Part shown: positions 31,185 through 39,378 of the stretch, one piece after another | How positions within the stretch are numbered: the first letter of the stretch is position 1 | Layout: every line of letters begins with the position of its first letter | Assembly (NCBI GenBank): GCA_019075925.1 | Contig: JAGXAC010000011.1 | Span: forward strand, 1-40,618 | Direction of reading: 5' to 3' | DNA length: 40,618 bases | From: Hyphomicrobiales bacterium | Lineage (GTDB): Bacteria > Pseudomonadota > Alphaproteobacteria > Rhizobiales > Xanthobacteraceae | The notes under the pieces: generated by a model | Databases searched by the model: none | Told to the model about the DNA's origin: nothing | The model's input: the letters and a program-made list of their open reading frames with translations, nothing else | Position numbers and translations under genes: made by a program

Positions 31185-31568
31185 GCGTTTGCCGTCGTCG
31201 CCGCTATCAAGCGAGAAAGCGGGAATTTCGATATCGAAATGCTCGCCGCTGGAGTTCACCATTCCATAGGTTCCGAACATAAAACCTGACGGTGTCTGCA
31301 GTGGCACCCCGCTGGTATATTCGAACGATTCTCCAGCCTTGAGCACGGGCTCCTCGCCGACCACCCCGGCGCCGCGGACTTCTTGGCGCCGGCCGGTCGC
31401 GTCGGTAATGCGCCAATGCCGGGTCTTCAATTGAACGGTCTCGCCGCCGTTATTGGTAATGGCGACGGTATAAGCCCAAAAGAAATAGTTGTTTTCCGGG
31501 GAGGAACGATCGGCGACAAAGCGTGGGGTGACGACGACCTGGATGCTGCGGGTGACGGCGCGATACAT
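31173..31568 (-). CDS. apaG: ApaG (Co2+/Mg2+ efflux protein) family
   Basis: MYRAVTRSIQVVVTPRFVADRSSPENNYFFWAYTVAITNNGGETVQLKTRHWRITDATGRRQEVRGAGVVGEEPVLKAGESFEYTSGVPL...; start at internal Met of ORF 31173..31664. Confidence 0.95.
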   Translation of the reverse strand: MYRAVTRSIQVVVTPRFVADRSSPENNYFFWAYTVAITNNGGETVQLKTRHWRITDATGRRQEVRGAGVVGEEPVLKAGESFEYTSGVPLQTPSGFMFGTYGMVNSSGEHFDIEIPAFSLDSGDDGKRTLN

Positions 31569-31714
31569 GGCGCAAATCTTGGCCCAATCCCGTCGCTTTC
31601 TCAAGCGGCGACGTAACATGCGGCGCAATGTCATAATCGCTTGCGAATTTTCGAATCGGAGCACTAGATTACTGTCGGCGTCCGCAGCACGCCGCCAGTC
31701 ATGGGTGCGGAGTT

Positions 31715-32893
31715 ATGGCGATGGCTTCCCCGCCTGCGGCGGCCCCGGGCGAACGCGATCTGCGGCTCGATCTGTTCCGCGGCGTGGCGCTGTGGCTGAT
31801 CTTCCTCGATCATATTCCCGAAAACATCGTTAGCTGGCTCACGATCCGCAATTACGGTTTCAGCGACGCGACTGAAATCTTCATTTTCATTTCCGGCTAC
31901 ACCGCCGCTTTCGTCTACGGACGCGCCATGCGCGAACGCGGCTTCACGGTCTCAAGCGCCCGCATCCTGCGCCGCGCCTGGCAAATCTACGTCGCGCATA
32001 TTTTCCTGTTCACGATCTTCATGGCCGAAATCGCCTACGTCGCAGCGACATTCGACAATCCGCTCTACGCGGAAGAAATGAAGATTCTCGATTTTCTCAA
32101 ACAACCCGACATTACGATCTTTCAGGCGCTGCTGCTGAAGTTCAAGCCGGTCAACATGGATGTGTTGCCGCTCTATATCGTGCTGCTGCTGTTCTTTCCG
32201 CCGGTTCTGTTTTTCTTGCTGCGGCTGCCGAATTTTGCGCTCGCTGGATCGGCCGTGGTGTATGCGCTGGCCTGGAAACTGGACTGGAATTTGCCGGCCT
32301 ACCCAAACGGCGTCTGGTTCTTCAATCCGTTCGCCTGGCAATTGTTGTTCGTGTTCGGCGCCTGGTGCGCGCTTGGTGGCGCGCAACGGCTGGCAGGCGT
32401 GCTGCGCTCGCGTGTCTTGCTCGTGGTCGCTATCGCTTACCTGGTGTTCGCGTTCCTGATTACCCTGACCTGGCACTTTGAATCGCTCGATCGCTTCGTG
32501 CCGCGCTGGCTGGCGAATTGGATGTATCCGATCGACAAGACCAATCTCGATGTCTTGCGGTTTGCCCATTTCCTGGCGCTGGCGGCGGTGACGGTTTATT
32601 TCATTCCGCGCTCCTGGCGCGGCCTGCGGTCGCCGGTGCTGCTGCCGGCGATCAGCTGTGGCCAACACTCGCTCGAAATATTCTGCCTCGGTGTGTTTTT
32701 GGCCTTTGCGGGCCAATTCATCATCGCGGAATGGTCGGGCGGGCCGCTGCTGCAAACCGCGGTCAGCGTATTAGGGATACTGATCATGATTGGTACGGCG
32801 CGCCTGCTTTCATGGTACAAAAGCATGGAAGGGCGAAGGTCCGTGCCGCGTTTGAAAACGCCGGACCCCGACCTCGCGGGGGGCGAGGCATGA
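31715..32893 (+). CDS. opgC: OpgC family acyltransferase (membrane)
   Basis: RDLRLDLFRGVALWLIFLDHIPENIVSWLTIRNYGFSDATEIFIFISGYTAAFVYG typical OpgC N-terminus; multi-TM; GQHSLEIFCLGVFLAF. Confidence 0.88.
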   Translation: MAMASPPAAAPGERDLRLDLFRGVALWLIFLDHIPENIVSWLTIRNYGFSDATEIFIFISGYTAAFVYGRAMRERGFTVSSARILRRAWQIYVAHIFLFTIFMAEIAYVAATFDNPLYAEEMKILDFLKQPDITIFQALLLKFKPVNMDVLPLYIVLLLFFPPVLFFLLRLPNFALAGSAVVYALAWKLDWNLPAYPNGVWFFNPFAWQLLFVFGAWCALGGAQRLAGVLRSRVLLVVAIAYLVFAFLITLTWHFESLDRFVPRWLANWMYPIDKTNLDVLRFAHFLALAAVTVYFIPRSWRGLRSPVLLPAISCGQHSLEIFCLGVFLAFAGQFIIAEWSGGPLLQTAVSVLGILIMIGTARLLSWYKSMEGRRSVPRLKTPDPDLAGGEA

Positions 32894-33654
32894 GTTTTGT
32901 TTTTGCCGTCGTAGCGGCGGTTGCGCTCGCCGGCGGTGCTGCCGCGGCCGAGCCGGAATCGAACTGCACGGTTCCGGATTCGCTCATTGCAACGGATGTC
33001 GTGCTCAGTCGCGCCGCCGCCGAAATCAAGGATCGTCACCGGCTGGATATAACCGTCGTCGGTTCCGGCTCGTCGGCGCTGGCGGGTCCTGATGGCGCAC
33101 GATTTGCCTACCCTGCGCAGCTCGAACAAGCACTCAAAGAGCGCCTGCCGGGCAACGAGATCAAAGTCACCGCGCACGTGCAGCCCAAGTTGACCACCGC
33201 AGACATGGCGTCGGGGTTGCCGCGTATTCTCGCCGAAGACAAGCCGGCGCTGGTGATCTGGCAAGCCGGCACGGTCGACTCGCTGCGTGGGGTCGAGCCG
33301 GACGATTTCCGGATCAGTCTCGATCACGGGCTCGATGCGATTGCCAAGGCGCAGGCAGAAGCGATCCTGATGAACATGCAGTTCAGCCCACGCACCGAAA
33401 CTATGCTCAGCGTCACGCCTTACGCCGATGTCATGCGTTGGGTGACCGAGCAGCGCGGCATCCCCTTGTTTGATCGGTTAGCCATCATGCATTACTGGAG
33501 CGATGAGGGTACGTTCGACCTCTATGCCGCCACCAACAGCTACGCTATGGCGCGAAAAGTGCATGAATGTCTTGGCCGGGCGCTGGCGATGCAAATCATG
33601 AATGCCGCCCACCTTGACGCTGGAACGCCGGCGAATGTCGAAAGCAACAAATAA
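32890..33654 (+). CDS. SGNH/GDSL hydrolase-like exported protein, catalytic blocks degenerate
   Basis: ATG at 32890 overlaps the opgC stop (ATGA). Signal-like N-terminus; ITVVGSGSSALAGPDGARFAYPAQLEQAL; similar along its length to the downstream SGNH protein (LFDRLAIMHYW versus LFDRFAIMRNW). Confidence 0.75.
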   Translation: MSFVFAVVAAVALAGGAAAAEPESNCTVPDSLIATDVVLSRAAAEIKDRHRLDITVVGSGSSALAGPDGARFAYPAQLEQALKERLPGNEIKVTAHVQPKLTTADMASGLPRILAEDKPALVIWQAGTVDSLRGVEPDDFRISLDHGLDAIAKAQAEAILMNMQFSPRTETMLSVTPYADVMRWVTEQRGIPLFDRLAIMHYWSDEGTFDLYAATNSYAMARKVHECLGRALAMQIMNAAHLDAGTPANVESNK

Positions 33655-34492
33655 TAAGCCTGCCGGCGGGTTTGTTCTCAGCGCCGCGGCGGCGTTGGGG
33701 CTAACGGCGTTGGCTGCTGCGGCTGCGCCGGTCCACGCGCAAACGCTTGTGGCGGCGTCGCGTGGTCCGGTGGTGGCGCCCAATGCCGCACCTTACGCGT
33801 GCGGCGCTCCGGCGGAGTTTTCCCGTTTCCGCTATCCGCTGCGCCACACTGCGCAGCGCTTGGCGGCCCATCAGTCGCTGACCATCGTTGCGATCGGTTC
33901 GTCATCGACGGCGGGCGCCGGGGCGAGTTCGCCTGCCGCGAGCTATCCGAGCCGCCTTGCCGCCGAATTGACGGAGCGGTTTCCCGGGCGCGACATCACC
34001 GTGTTCAATCGCGGCGTCAACGGCGAAGAGACGCCGCAGATGGTGGCCCGCTTTGGCTCCGACGTCATCGCTCTGCACCCCGATCTCGTTCTCTGGCAGG
34101 TCGGCACCAATTCGGTGCTGCGCGATCATCCGCTGAAGCCGCATTCCGTCGTGCTGCAAGAGGGTATTGCCGATCTCAAGGCCGCTGGCGCCGACGTGGT
34201 GCTGATCAATATGCAGTTTGCGCCGCGCGTGCTGGCCAAACCCGAGACCGGGGGCATGGAGGATCAGATTACGCTGGCGGCCAAATTGGCAGGTGTCGAT
34301 TTGTTCGACCGCTTCGCGATCATGCGCAACTGGCACGATGTGCAGCATATCCCGTTCGAGGTATTCACCGCCCCCGACCAATTGCATATGAACGACTGGA
34401 GCTACGCCTGCGTGGCGAAGTTGCTGGCGACCGCGATCGCCGGAGCGAGTGCGCGCCCGTTTGCCTCGGCAGCCGCGCGTTCCGCGCCCTAG
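33635..34492 (+). CDS. SGNH/GDSL hydrolase family exported protein
   Basis: IVAIGSSSTAGAGASSPAASYPSRLAAEL (block I), NRGVNGEE (II), LVLWQVGTNS (III), DQLH (V, DxxH). Confidence 0.85.
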   Translation: MSKATNNKPAGGFVLSAAAALGLTALAAAAAPVHAQTLVAASRGPVVAPNAAPYACGAPAEFSRFRYPLRHTAQRLAAHQSLTIVAIGSSSTAGAGASSPAASYPSRLAAELTERFPGRDITVFNRGVNGEETPQMVARFGSDVIALHPDLVLWQVGTNSVLRDHPLKPHSVVLQEGIADLKAAGADVVLINMQFAPRVLAKPETGGMEDQITLAAKLAGVDLFDRFAIMRNWHDVQHIPFEVFTAPDQLHMNDWSYACVAKLLATAIAGASARPFASAAARSAP

Positions 34493-34506
34493 CGACCTTC
34501 GCGACT

Positions 34507-35697
34507 TTAGACGGTTTCCAGCGCGGCGAGCACGTCCTCAACGATATCGTCCGGATGCTCGAGCCCGACCGAGAGGCGCACCAGTCCGTCGGTGATGCCT
34601 AGCTCGTCGCGCTGCGCCGGGGCGAGTCGTTGGTGTGTCGTCGTCGCCGGATGAGTTATCAGACTCTTGGCATCGCCCAGATTATTGCTGATGCGGATCA
34701 GCCTGAGTGCATCCTGAAAACGAAACGCAGCTTTCTTGCCGCCTTTGATATCGAAAGCGACGAGCGTCGAGCCGCCGCGCATCTGCTTCTGGGCTATCTT
34801 GGCCTGCGGATGATCCGGCCTGCCGGGATAGATCAGGCGTGCGATCTTGGGATGCTCGGCCAACGTCACCGCCAACGTTGCGGCGCTGTCGGTTTGCCTC
34901 CGCACCCGCACCGGCAGCGTCTCCAGACCTTTGAGCAGCACCCAGGCATTGAACGGTGATATCGACGGTCCGGTTTGCCGCAGCAGCGTATGGACGTTCT
35001 TTTGGATGAAGTTTTCCGAACCAAGGATGACGCCGCCAAGACAGCGACCTTGGCCGTCGATATGTTTGGTCGCCGAATAGACCACGCAATCGGCGCCGAG
35101 TGCGAGCGGCGACTGGAAGATCGGCGTGGCGAAGACGTTATCGACCACCAAAGTCGCGCCGGCCGCGTGCGCGATCTCGGCGACGGCGGCAATGTCGATG
35201 ATTTCCAGCGTCGGATTGGTTGGCGTCTCGATGAAGAAGGTCCTGGTGTTCGGCCGCACGGCGTTGCGCCACTGTTCGAGGTCGGTGCCGTCGACCAGGG
35301 TGGAAGCGACGCCAAAGCGCGGCAGGTAATCTTCCACGATATAGCGACAGGAGCCGAACAAGGCCTTCGCCGCCACCACGTGGTCGCCGGCCTTGAGCTG
35401 ACCGACGATCGCAAGCGTCACTGCCGCCATGCCCGTTGCGGTGGCGCGTGCCGCTTCGGCGCCTTCAAATGCCGCCATGCGCTGTTCGAACATGGCCACC
35501 GTCGGATTGGCGAAGCGTGAATATTGGAAACCAGGGTCTTCGTTCTTAAAGCGGCGCTCGGCCTGCGCGGCGTTTTCGTACACGTAGCCCTGGGTGAGGA
35601 ATAAAGCCTCGGAGGTTTCGCCGAATTGCGAGCGTAGCGTGCCGGAATGCACCAGCCGGGTCTCGGGGCGGTAACGGTCGGGTGTGGACGCGGTCAT
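34507..35697 (-). CDS. metZ: O-succinylhomoserine sulfhydrylase (PLP, Cys/Met metabolism family)
   Basis: TRLVHSGTLRSQFGETSEALFLTQGYVYENAAQAERRF..., VVYSATKHIDGQGRCLGGVILG PLP-lysine motif; preceded by SAM-II riboswitch. Confidence 0.93.
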   Translation of the reverse strand: MTASTPDRYRPETRLVHSGTLRSQFGETSEALFLTQGYVYENAAQAERRFKNEDPGFQYSRFANPTVAMFEQRMAAFEGAEAARATATGMAAVTLAIVGQLKAGDHVVAAKALFGSCRYIVEDYLPRFGVASTLVDGTDLEQWRNAVRPNTRTFFIETPTNPTLEIIDIAAVAEIAHAAGATLVVDNVFATPIFQSPLALGADCVVYSATKHIDGQGRCLGGVILGSENFIQKNVHTLLRQTGPSISPFNAWVLLKGLETLPVRVRRQTDSAATLAVTLAEHPKIARLIYPGRPDHPQAKIAQKQMRGGSTLVAFDIKGGKKAAFRFQDALRLIRISNNLGDAKSLITHPATTTHQRLAPAQRDELGITDGLVRLSVGLEHPDDIVEDVLAALETV

Positions 35698-35718
35698 TTG
35701 GCCCTCCTCATGGCCAGA

Positions 35719-35758
35719 CAAAACAAAACCCGGCCGGGAGGATGATCCTCGGGCCGGG
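35719..35758 (-). terminator. Riboswitch-associated intrinsic terminator
   Basis: Minus strand CCCGGCCcGAGGATcATCCTCccGGCCGGG followed by TTTTGTTTTG. Confidence 0.85.
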
Positions 35759-35773
35759 CTCAAGCGTCCCCGG

Positions 35774-35826
35774 CCTTTTAGCGATTTGTTTAACGTGGCT
35801 GCAAGCCGGCCGGCTCAAATGACCAC
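35774..35826 (-). promoter_or_regulatory. SAM-II (SAM_alpha) riboswitch aptamer
   Basis: Minus strand GTGGTCATTTGAGCCGGCCGGCTTGCAGCCACGTTAAACAAATCGCTAAAAGG; matches remembered SAM-II consensus blocks (AUUUGa, UUGCA-CCAC, GUUAAACAA, GCUAAAaGG); P1 GTGGT/GCCAC. Confidence 0.92.
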
Positions 35827-35838
35827 GGGATAAGCTGG

Positions 35839-35867
35839 CTCTTACGCCGGGGTCGTCTTTCCGTCAA
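35839..35867 (-). promoter_or_regulatory. Sigma70-like promoter for the riboswitch-metZ transcript
   Basis: Minus strand TTGACG-N17-TAAGAG, placing the +1 a few nt before the aptamer. Confidence 0.5.
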
Positions 35868-35935
35868 GCCGGGCATCGGGTTAGATCGGGGGCACCGGAA
35901 TTGCCCACGTTGAAGTGGGACCGAATTGGTGAGCC

Positions 35936-37051
35936 GTGGCGTTGTCTTCCAACTCCCTCGACAAAGGTATCTTGCCTGACCGCATGATTGCGGATTTGGC
36001 GGCGGCGCGCGCGATCGTGGCTGCGCGGCCGTTCGCGCCGGATCAAATCCAGCCGGCCAGTCTGGACTTGCGTTTAGGCGGGATTGCCTATCGTGTGCGC
36101 GCAAGCTTTCTGCCCGGGCCGGGGACAGCTGTCGCGCGGCGTATCGCCGACCTCAAGCTGCACGAATTCGCGTTGACCGACGGTGCCGTGCTGGAAACCG
36201 GTTGCGTCTACATCGTGCCGCTGATCGAGGGCCTCGCCTTACCCGACGATATCGCGGCCGCCAGCAACCCGAAGAGTTCGACCGGACGCCTCGATGTTTT
36301 TACTCGGGTGATTGCCGACGAGACCCGCGGCTTCGATCGGGTCGAGGGCGGCTATCACGGCCCGCTGTACGCCGAAATCAGTCCGAAGACGTTTCCGGTG
36401 CTGGTCCGCGAAGGCTCGCGGCTGTCGCAAATCCGTTTTCGCCGCGGCGAGGCGACGCTGGACGGCGAAGCGTTGCGAGCCTTGCATGCACGCGAGCGAC
36501 TGGTTGATCGCGCCGAAGCGGTGATGGGCGAAGGCGTCGCCGTCAGCGTTGACCTTTCCGGCGGCGGATTGCCCAACGGCAAGGACATTGTCGGTTATCG
36601 CGCCAAGCGGCATACGGCGGTCATCGAGGTCGAGCGCCGCGGCGCCTACGAGGTGGCCGATTTTTGGGAGCCGATAGCGGCACGCGCCGACCGCAGCCTT
36701 ATTCTCGACCCGGACGAATTTTACATCCTGGCGTCTACCGAGGCGGTGCAGGTGCCGCCCGATTACGCTGCCGAAATGGTACCGTTCGATCCGCTGGTTG
36801 GCGAGTTTCGCGTACATTACGCCGGCTTCTTCGATCCGGGTTTCGGTTATGCCGGCGCCGGCGGACGTGGCGCCCGCGCGGTGCTGGAAGTGCGTTCGCG
36901 CGAAGTGCCATTCATTCTGGAACATGGCCAAACCGTGGGCCGTCTGGTTTATGAGAACATGTTGGCGCGCCCCGATCAGTTGTACGGTACCGGCATCGGC
37001 TCGAACTATCAGGCGCAGGGCCTGAAGTTATCGAAACACTTCCGCGGTTGA
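35936..37051 (+). CDS. dcd: Long (two-domain) 2'-deoxycytidine 5'-triphosphate deaminase, GTG start
   Basis: GILPDRMIADL, IQPASLDLRLGGIAYRV, SNPKSSTGRLDVFTRVIAD; second dUTPase-like half FDPGFGYAGAGGRGARAVLEVRSREVPFILEHGQTVGRLVYENM. Confidence 0.9.
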   Translation: MALSSNSLDKGILPDRMIADLAAARAIVAARPFAPDQIQPASLDLRLGGIAYRVRASFLPGPGTAVARRIADLKLHEFALTDGAVLETGCVYIVPLIEGLALPDDIAAASNPKSSTGRLDVFTRVIADETRGFDRVEGGYHGPLYAEISPKTFPVLVREGSRLSQIRFRRGEATLDGEALRALHARERLVDRAEAVMGEGVAVSVDLSGGGLPNGKDIVGYRAKRHTAVIEVERRGAYEVADFWEPIAARADRSLILDPDEFYILASTEAVQVPPDYAAEMVPFDPLVGEFRVHYAGFFDPGFGYAGAGGRGARAVLEVRSREVPFILEHGQTVGRLVYENMLARPDQLYGTGIGSNYQAQGLKLSKHFRG

Positions 37052-37140
37052 GCGCAGGTAGTGCGTCGCGGAAGTTACGCGATAGGCGTTGAATTGCTGT
37101 AGTATCGGTCGCCAAGGGTTTCTTTTGCGGAGACGAAACG

Positions 37141-37731
37141 GTGCCAAGCTCGAGGTCGCGCGCAACGCGAGGCGACACATCGCGCCTGCCGACCGGAGCG
37201 TTCGTCGCCCTTGTAGTCCTCGCCATGGCGACGGCAGCGGCCGACACACCGGCGCGCGCCCAGGCGGGCTTTGACCGGCCCGGCGGCGATTATGCCCATG
37301 CCGCGGTTCCGAGCGGCGATCCGGCGGTTTGCGCTGCCCGTTGCGAGCACGACAAAACCTGCCGATCGTGGAGCTTCTCCTACCCATCGATCTCCGGCGC
37401 GCCGGCCATGTGCTGGCTCAAGCGCGAAATCATGCGGCGCGTGCCGGCAAACTGCTGTGTCTCGGGCGTACGCGGCGGCGCTGTGATCGAACCGAAACTC
37501 GGCGAACTGGAATTTTCCATCGATCGCGCCGGCGGCGATTACCGCAATTTCGAAACCCCCGCCGAGCCGCGCGGCAAAATCTGCGCCGCTGCTTGTCAAG
37601 CCGACACGCGGTGCCGCGCCTGGACCTATCACCGTGCGGGTTACGGCGCGGCGGCGCCACGCTGCTATTTAAAGAACGTCATCAAGCCGCCGCGCCACCG
37701 GCCGTGCTGCATTTCCGGCGTGGTGCGCTAA
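37141..37731 (+). CDS. Exported protein with two tandem PAN/apple modules
   Basis: Signal-like N-terminus; modules FDRPGGDYAHAAVPSGDPAVCAARCEHDKTCRSWSF...CCVSGVR and IDRAGGDYRNFETPAEPRGKICAAACQADTRCRAWTY...CCISGVVR. Confidence 0.82.
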   Translation: MPSSRSRATRGDTSRLPTGAFVALVVLAMATAAADTPARAQAGFDRPGGDYAHAAVPSGDPAVCAARCEHDKTCRSWSFSYPSISGAPAMCWLKREIMRRVPANCCVSGVRGGAVIEPKLGELEFSIDRAGGDYRNFETPAEPRGKICAAACQADTRCRAWTYHRAGYGAAAPRCYLKNVIKPPRHRPCCISGVVR

Positions 37732-37799
37732 ACCGGGATGGGACTGAGTTGAATTGTCGTGCCCTGGTCGCGGCGCGGGGCACGAACGGAGTTTCCGCT

Positions 37800-39221
37800 C
37801 TAGCCCGTGCCGCCGACGGTGATGCCGTCGATCCGCAAGGTCGGTTGGCCGACGCCGACCGGCACACCCTGCCCGTTCTTGCCGCAGGTGCCAATGCCGT
37901 CGTCAAGCGCGACATCGTTGCCGACCATCGAGATACGGTTGAGATCGGTCGGGCCGTTGCCGATCAGCATGGCGCCTTTGATCGGCGCGCCCTGCTTGCC
38001 GTTTTCGATCCGGTACGCCTCGGTACATTCGAACACGTATTTGCCCGAGGTGATATCGACCTGACCGCCGCCAAAATGCACGGCGTAGATGCCGTTTTTG
38101 ACCGAAGCGATGATCTCGCCGGGATCGCGCGTCCCGGCGAGCATGTAGGTGTTGGTCATGCGCGGCATCGGCACATGCGCGAAGCTTTCGCGCCGGCCGT
38201 TGCCGGTGGGTTTCATTCCCATCAGCCGCGCGTTCTGGCGATCCTGCATGTAGCCGACCAGAATTCCATCCTCGATCAATACGGTCCGATTGGTCGGGGT
38301 GCCTTCGTCGTCGATCGAGAGCGAGCCGCGGCGTTGGGCGATCGTGCCGTCGTCGACCACAGTCACGCCCCTGGCGGCGACGCGCTGGCCGAGCAGCCCG
38401 GCGAAGGCCGAGGTCTTCTTGCGGTTGAAGTCGCCTTCGAGGCCGTGTCCGACGGCTTCGTGCAACATGACGCCCGGCCAGCCCGGGCCGAGCACGACGT
38501 CCATTTCGCCGGCCGGCGCCGGCACGGCTTCGAGATTGGTCAGCGCCTGGCGCACCGCGTTATCGACCGCGTGCTGCCAGGTATCGGTAACGATGAACCG
38601 CTCATAGCCTTCACGGCCGCCGTAACCGGCGCTGCCGGTTTCCTGCCGGTCGCCATCGCCGACGACGACCGAAACATTCACCCGCACCAGCGGCCGCACG
38701 TCGCGATAGGTCTCGCCGTCGGCGCGGACCACCTCGACGGCTTGCCACGTAGCCCCGAGGCTGACGGAAACCTGGCGTACGCGGGGATCCTTGGCACGGG
38801 CATAGGCGTCGATGGCTTCAAGAAGCCGCGCCTTCGCTTCGAAATTCGGGCTCCCGAGCGGGCTCTCATCGCCATAGAGCTTTGCATTCGTCCGCGGTGG
38901 CGGTCCGGCGTAATGGCCGGAATAGCCGCCTTTGACCGCGCGTACCGCGTCCGCGGCGCGCGCAATGGCGGCTTCCGACACATCGGAGGCATGCGCGTAG
39001 CCGACCGCCTCGTCCTTGACGGTGCGCAGGCCAAAACCCTGCGATGTGTCATAGGTCGCTTGCTTGAGCCGGCCGTTGTCGAACACCAGCATTTCGGCCT
39101 GGCGGTATTCGAGGAACAATTCACCGTCGTCGGCACCTTCAAGTCCGCGCGAGATGATCCTGGCGAGGCGTGTCCGGTCGAGGCCGGCACGGTCGATGAG
39201 GGAGGTGGGGGCAGAAGCCAT
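37800..39221 (-). CDS. tldD: Metalloprotease TldD
   Basis: GWPGVMLHEAVGHGLEGDFNRKKTSAF (HExxxH), GGGQVDITSGKYVFECTEAYRIENGK. Confidence 0.96.
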   Translation of the reverse strand: MASAPTSLIDRAGLDRTRLARIISRGLEGADDGELFLEYRQAEMLVFDNGRLKQATYDTSQGFGLRTVKDEAVGYAHASDVSEAAIARAADAVRAVKGGYSGHYAGPPPRTNAKLYGDESPLGSPNFEAKARLLEAIDAYARAKDPRVRQVSVSLGATWQAVEVVRADGETYRDVRPLVRVNVSVVVGDGDRQETGSAGYGGREGYERFIVTDTWQHAVDNAVRQALTNLEAVPAPAGEMDVVLGPGWPGVMLHEAVGHGLEGDFNRKKTSAFAGLLGQRVAARGVTVVDDGTIAQRRGSLSIDDEGTPTNRTVLIEDGILVGYMQDRQNARLMGMKPTGNGRRESFAHVPMPRMTNTYMLAGTRDPGEIIASVKNGIYAVHFGGGQVDITSGKYVFECTEAYRIENGKQGAPIKGAMLIGNGPTDLNRISMVGNDVALDDGIGTCGKNGQGVPVGVGQPTLRIDGITVGGTG

Positions 39222-39378
39222 CCGAAACTCCGGGCGTTTCCATTGTCGATGTTATCCAGACACATAGGCTATCGCGGGCCGTATTTCTATGGAGCCGCAC
39301 GCTGGTTGTTGGAACTGCCCCTTACCCGGCCGGGCCGTCTGTTCTTCTCGCATGGCCGCCGTGACGGGCTTGGGCGGC

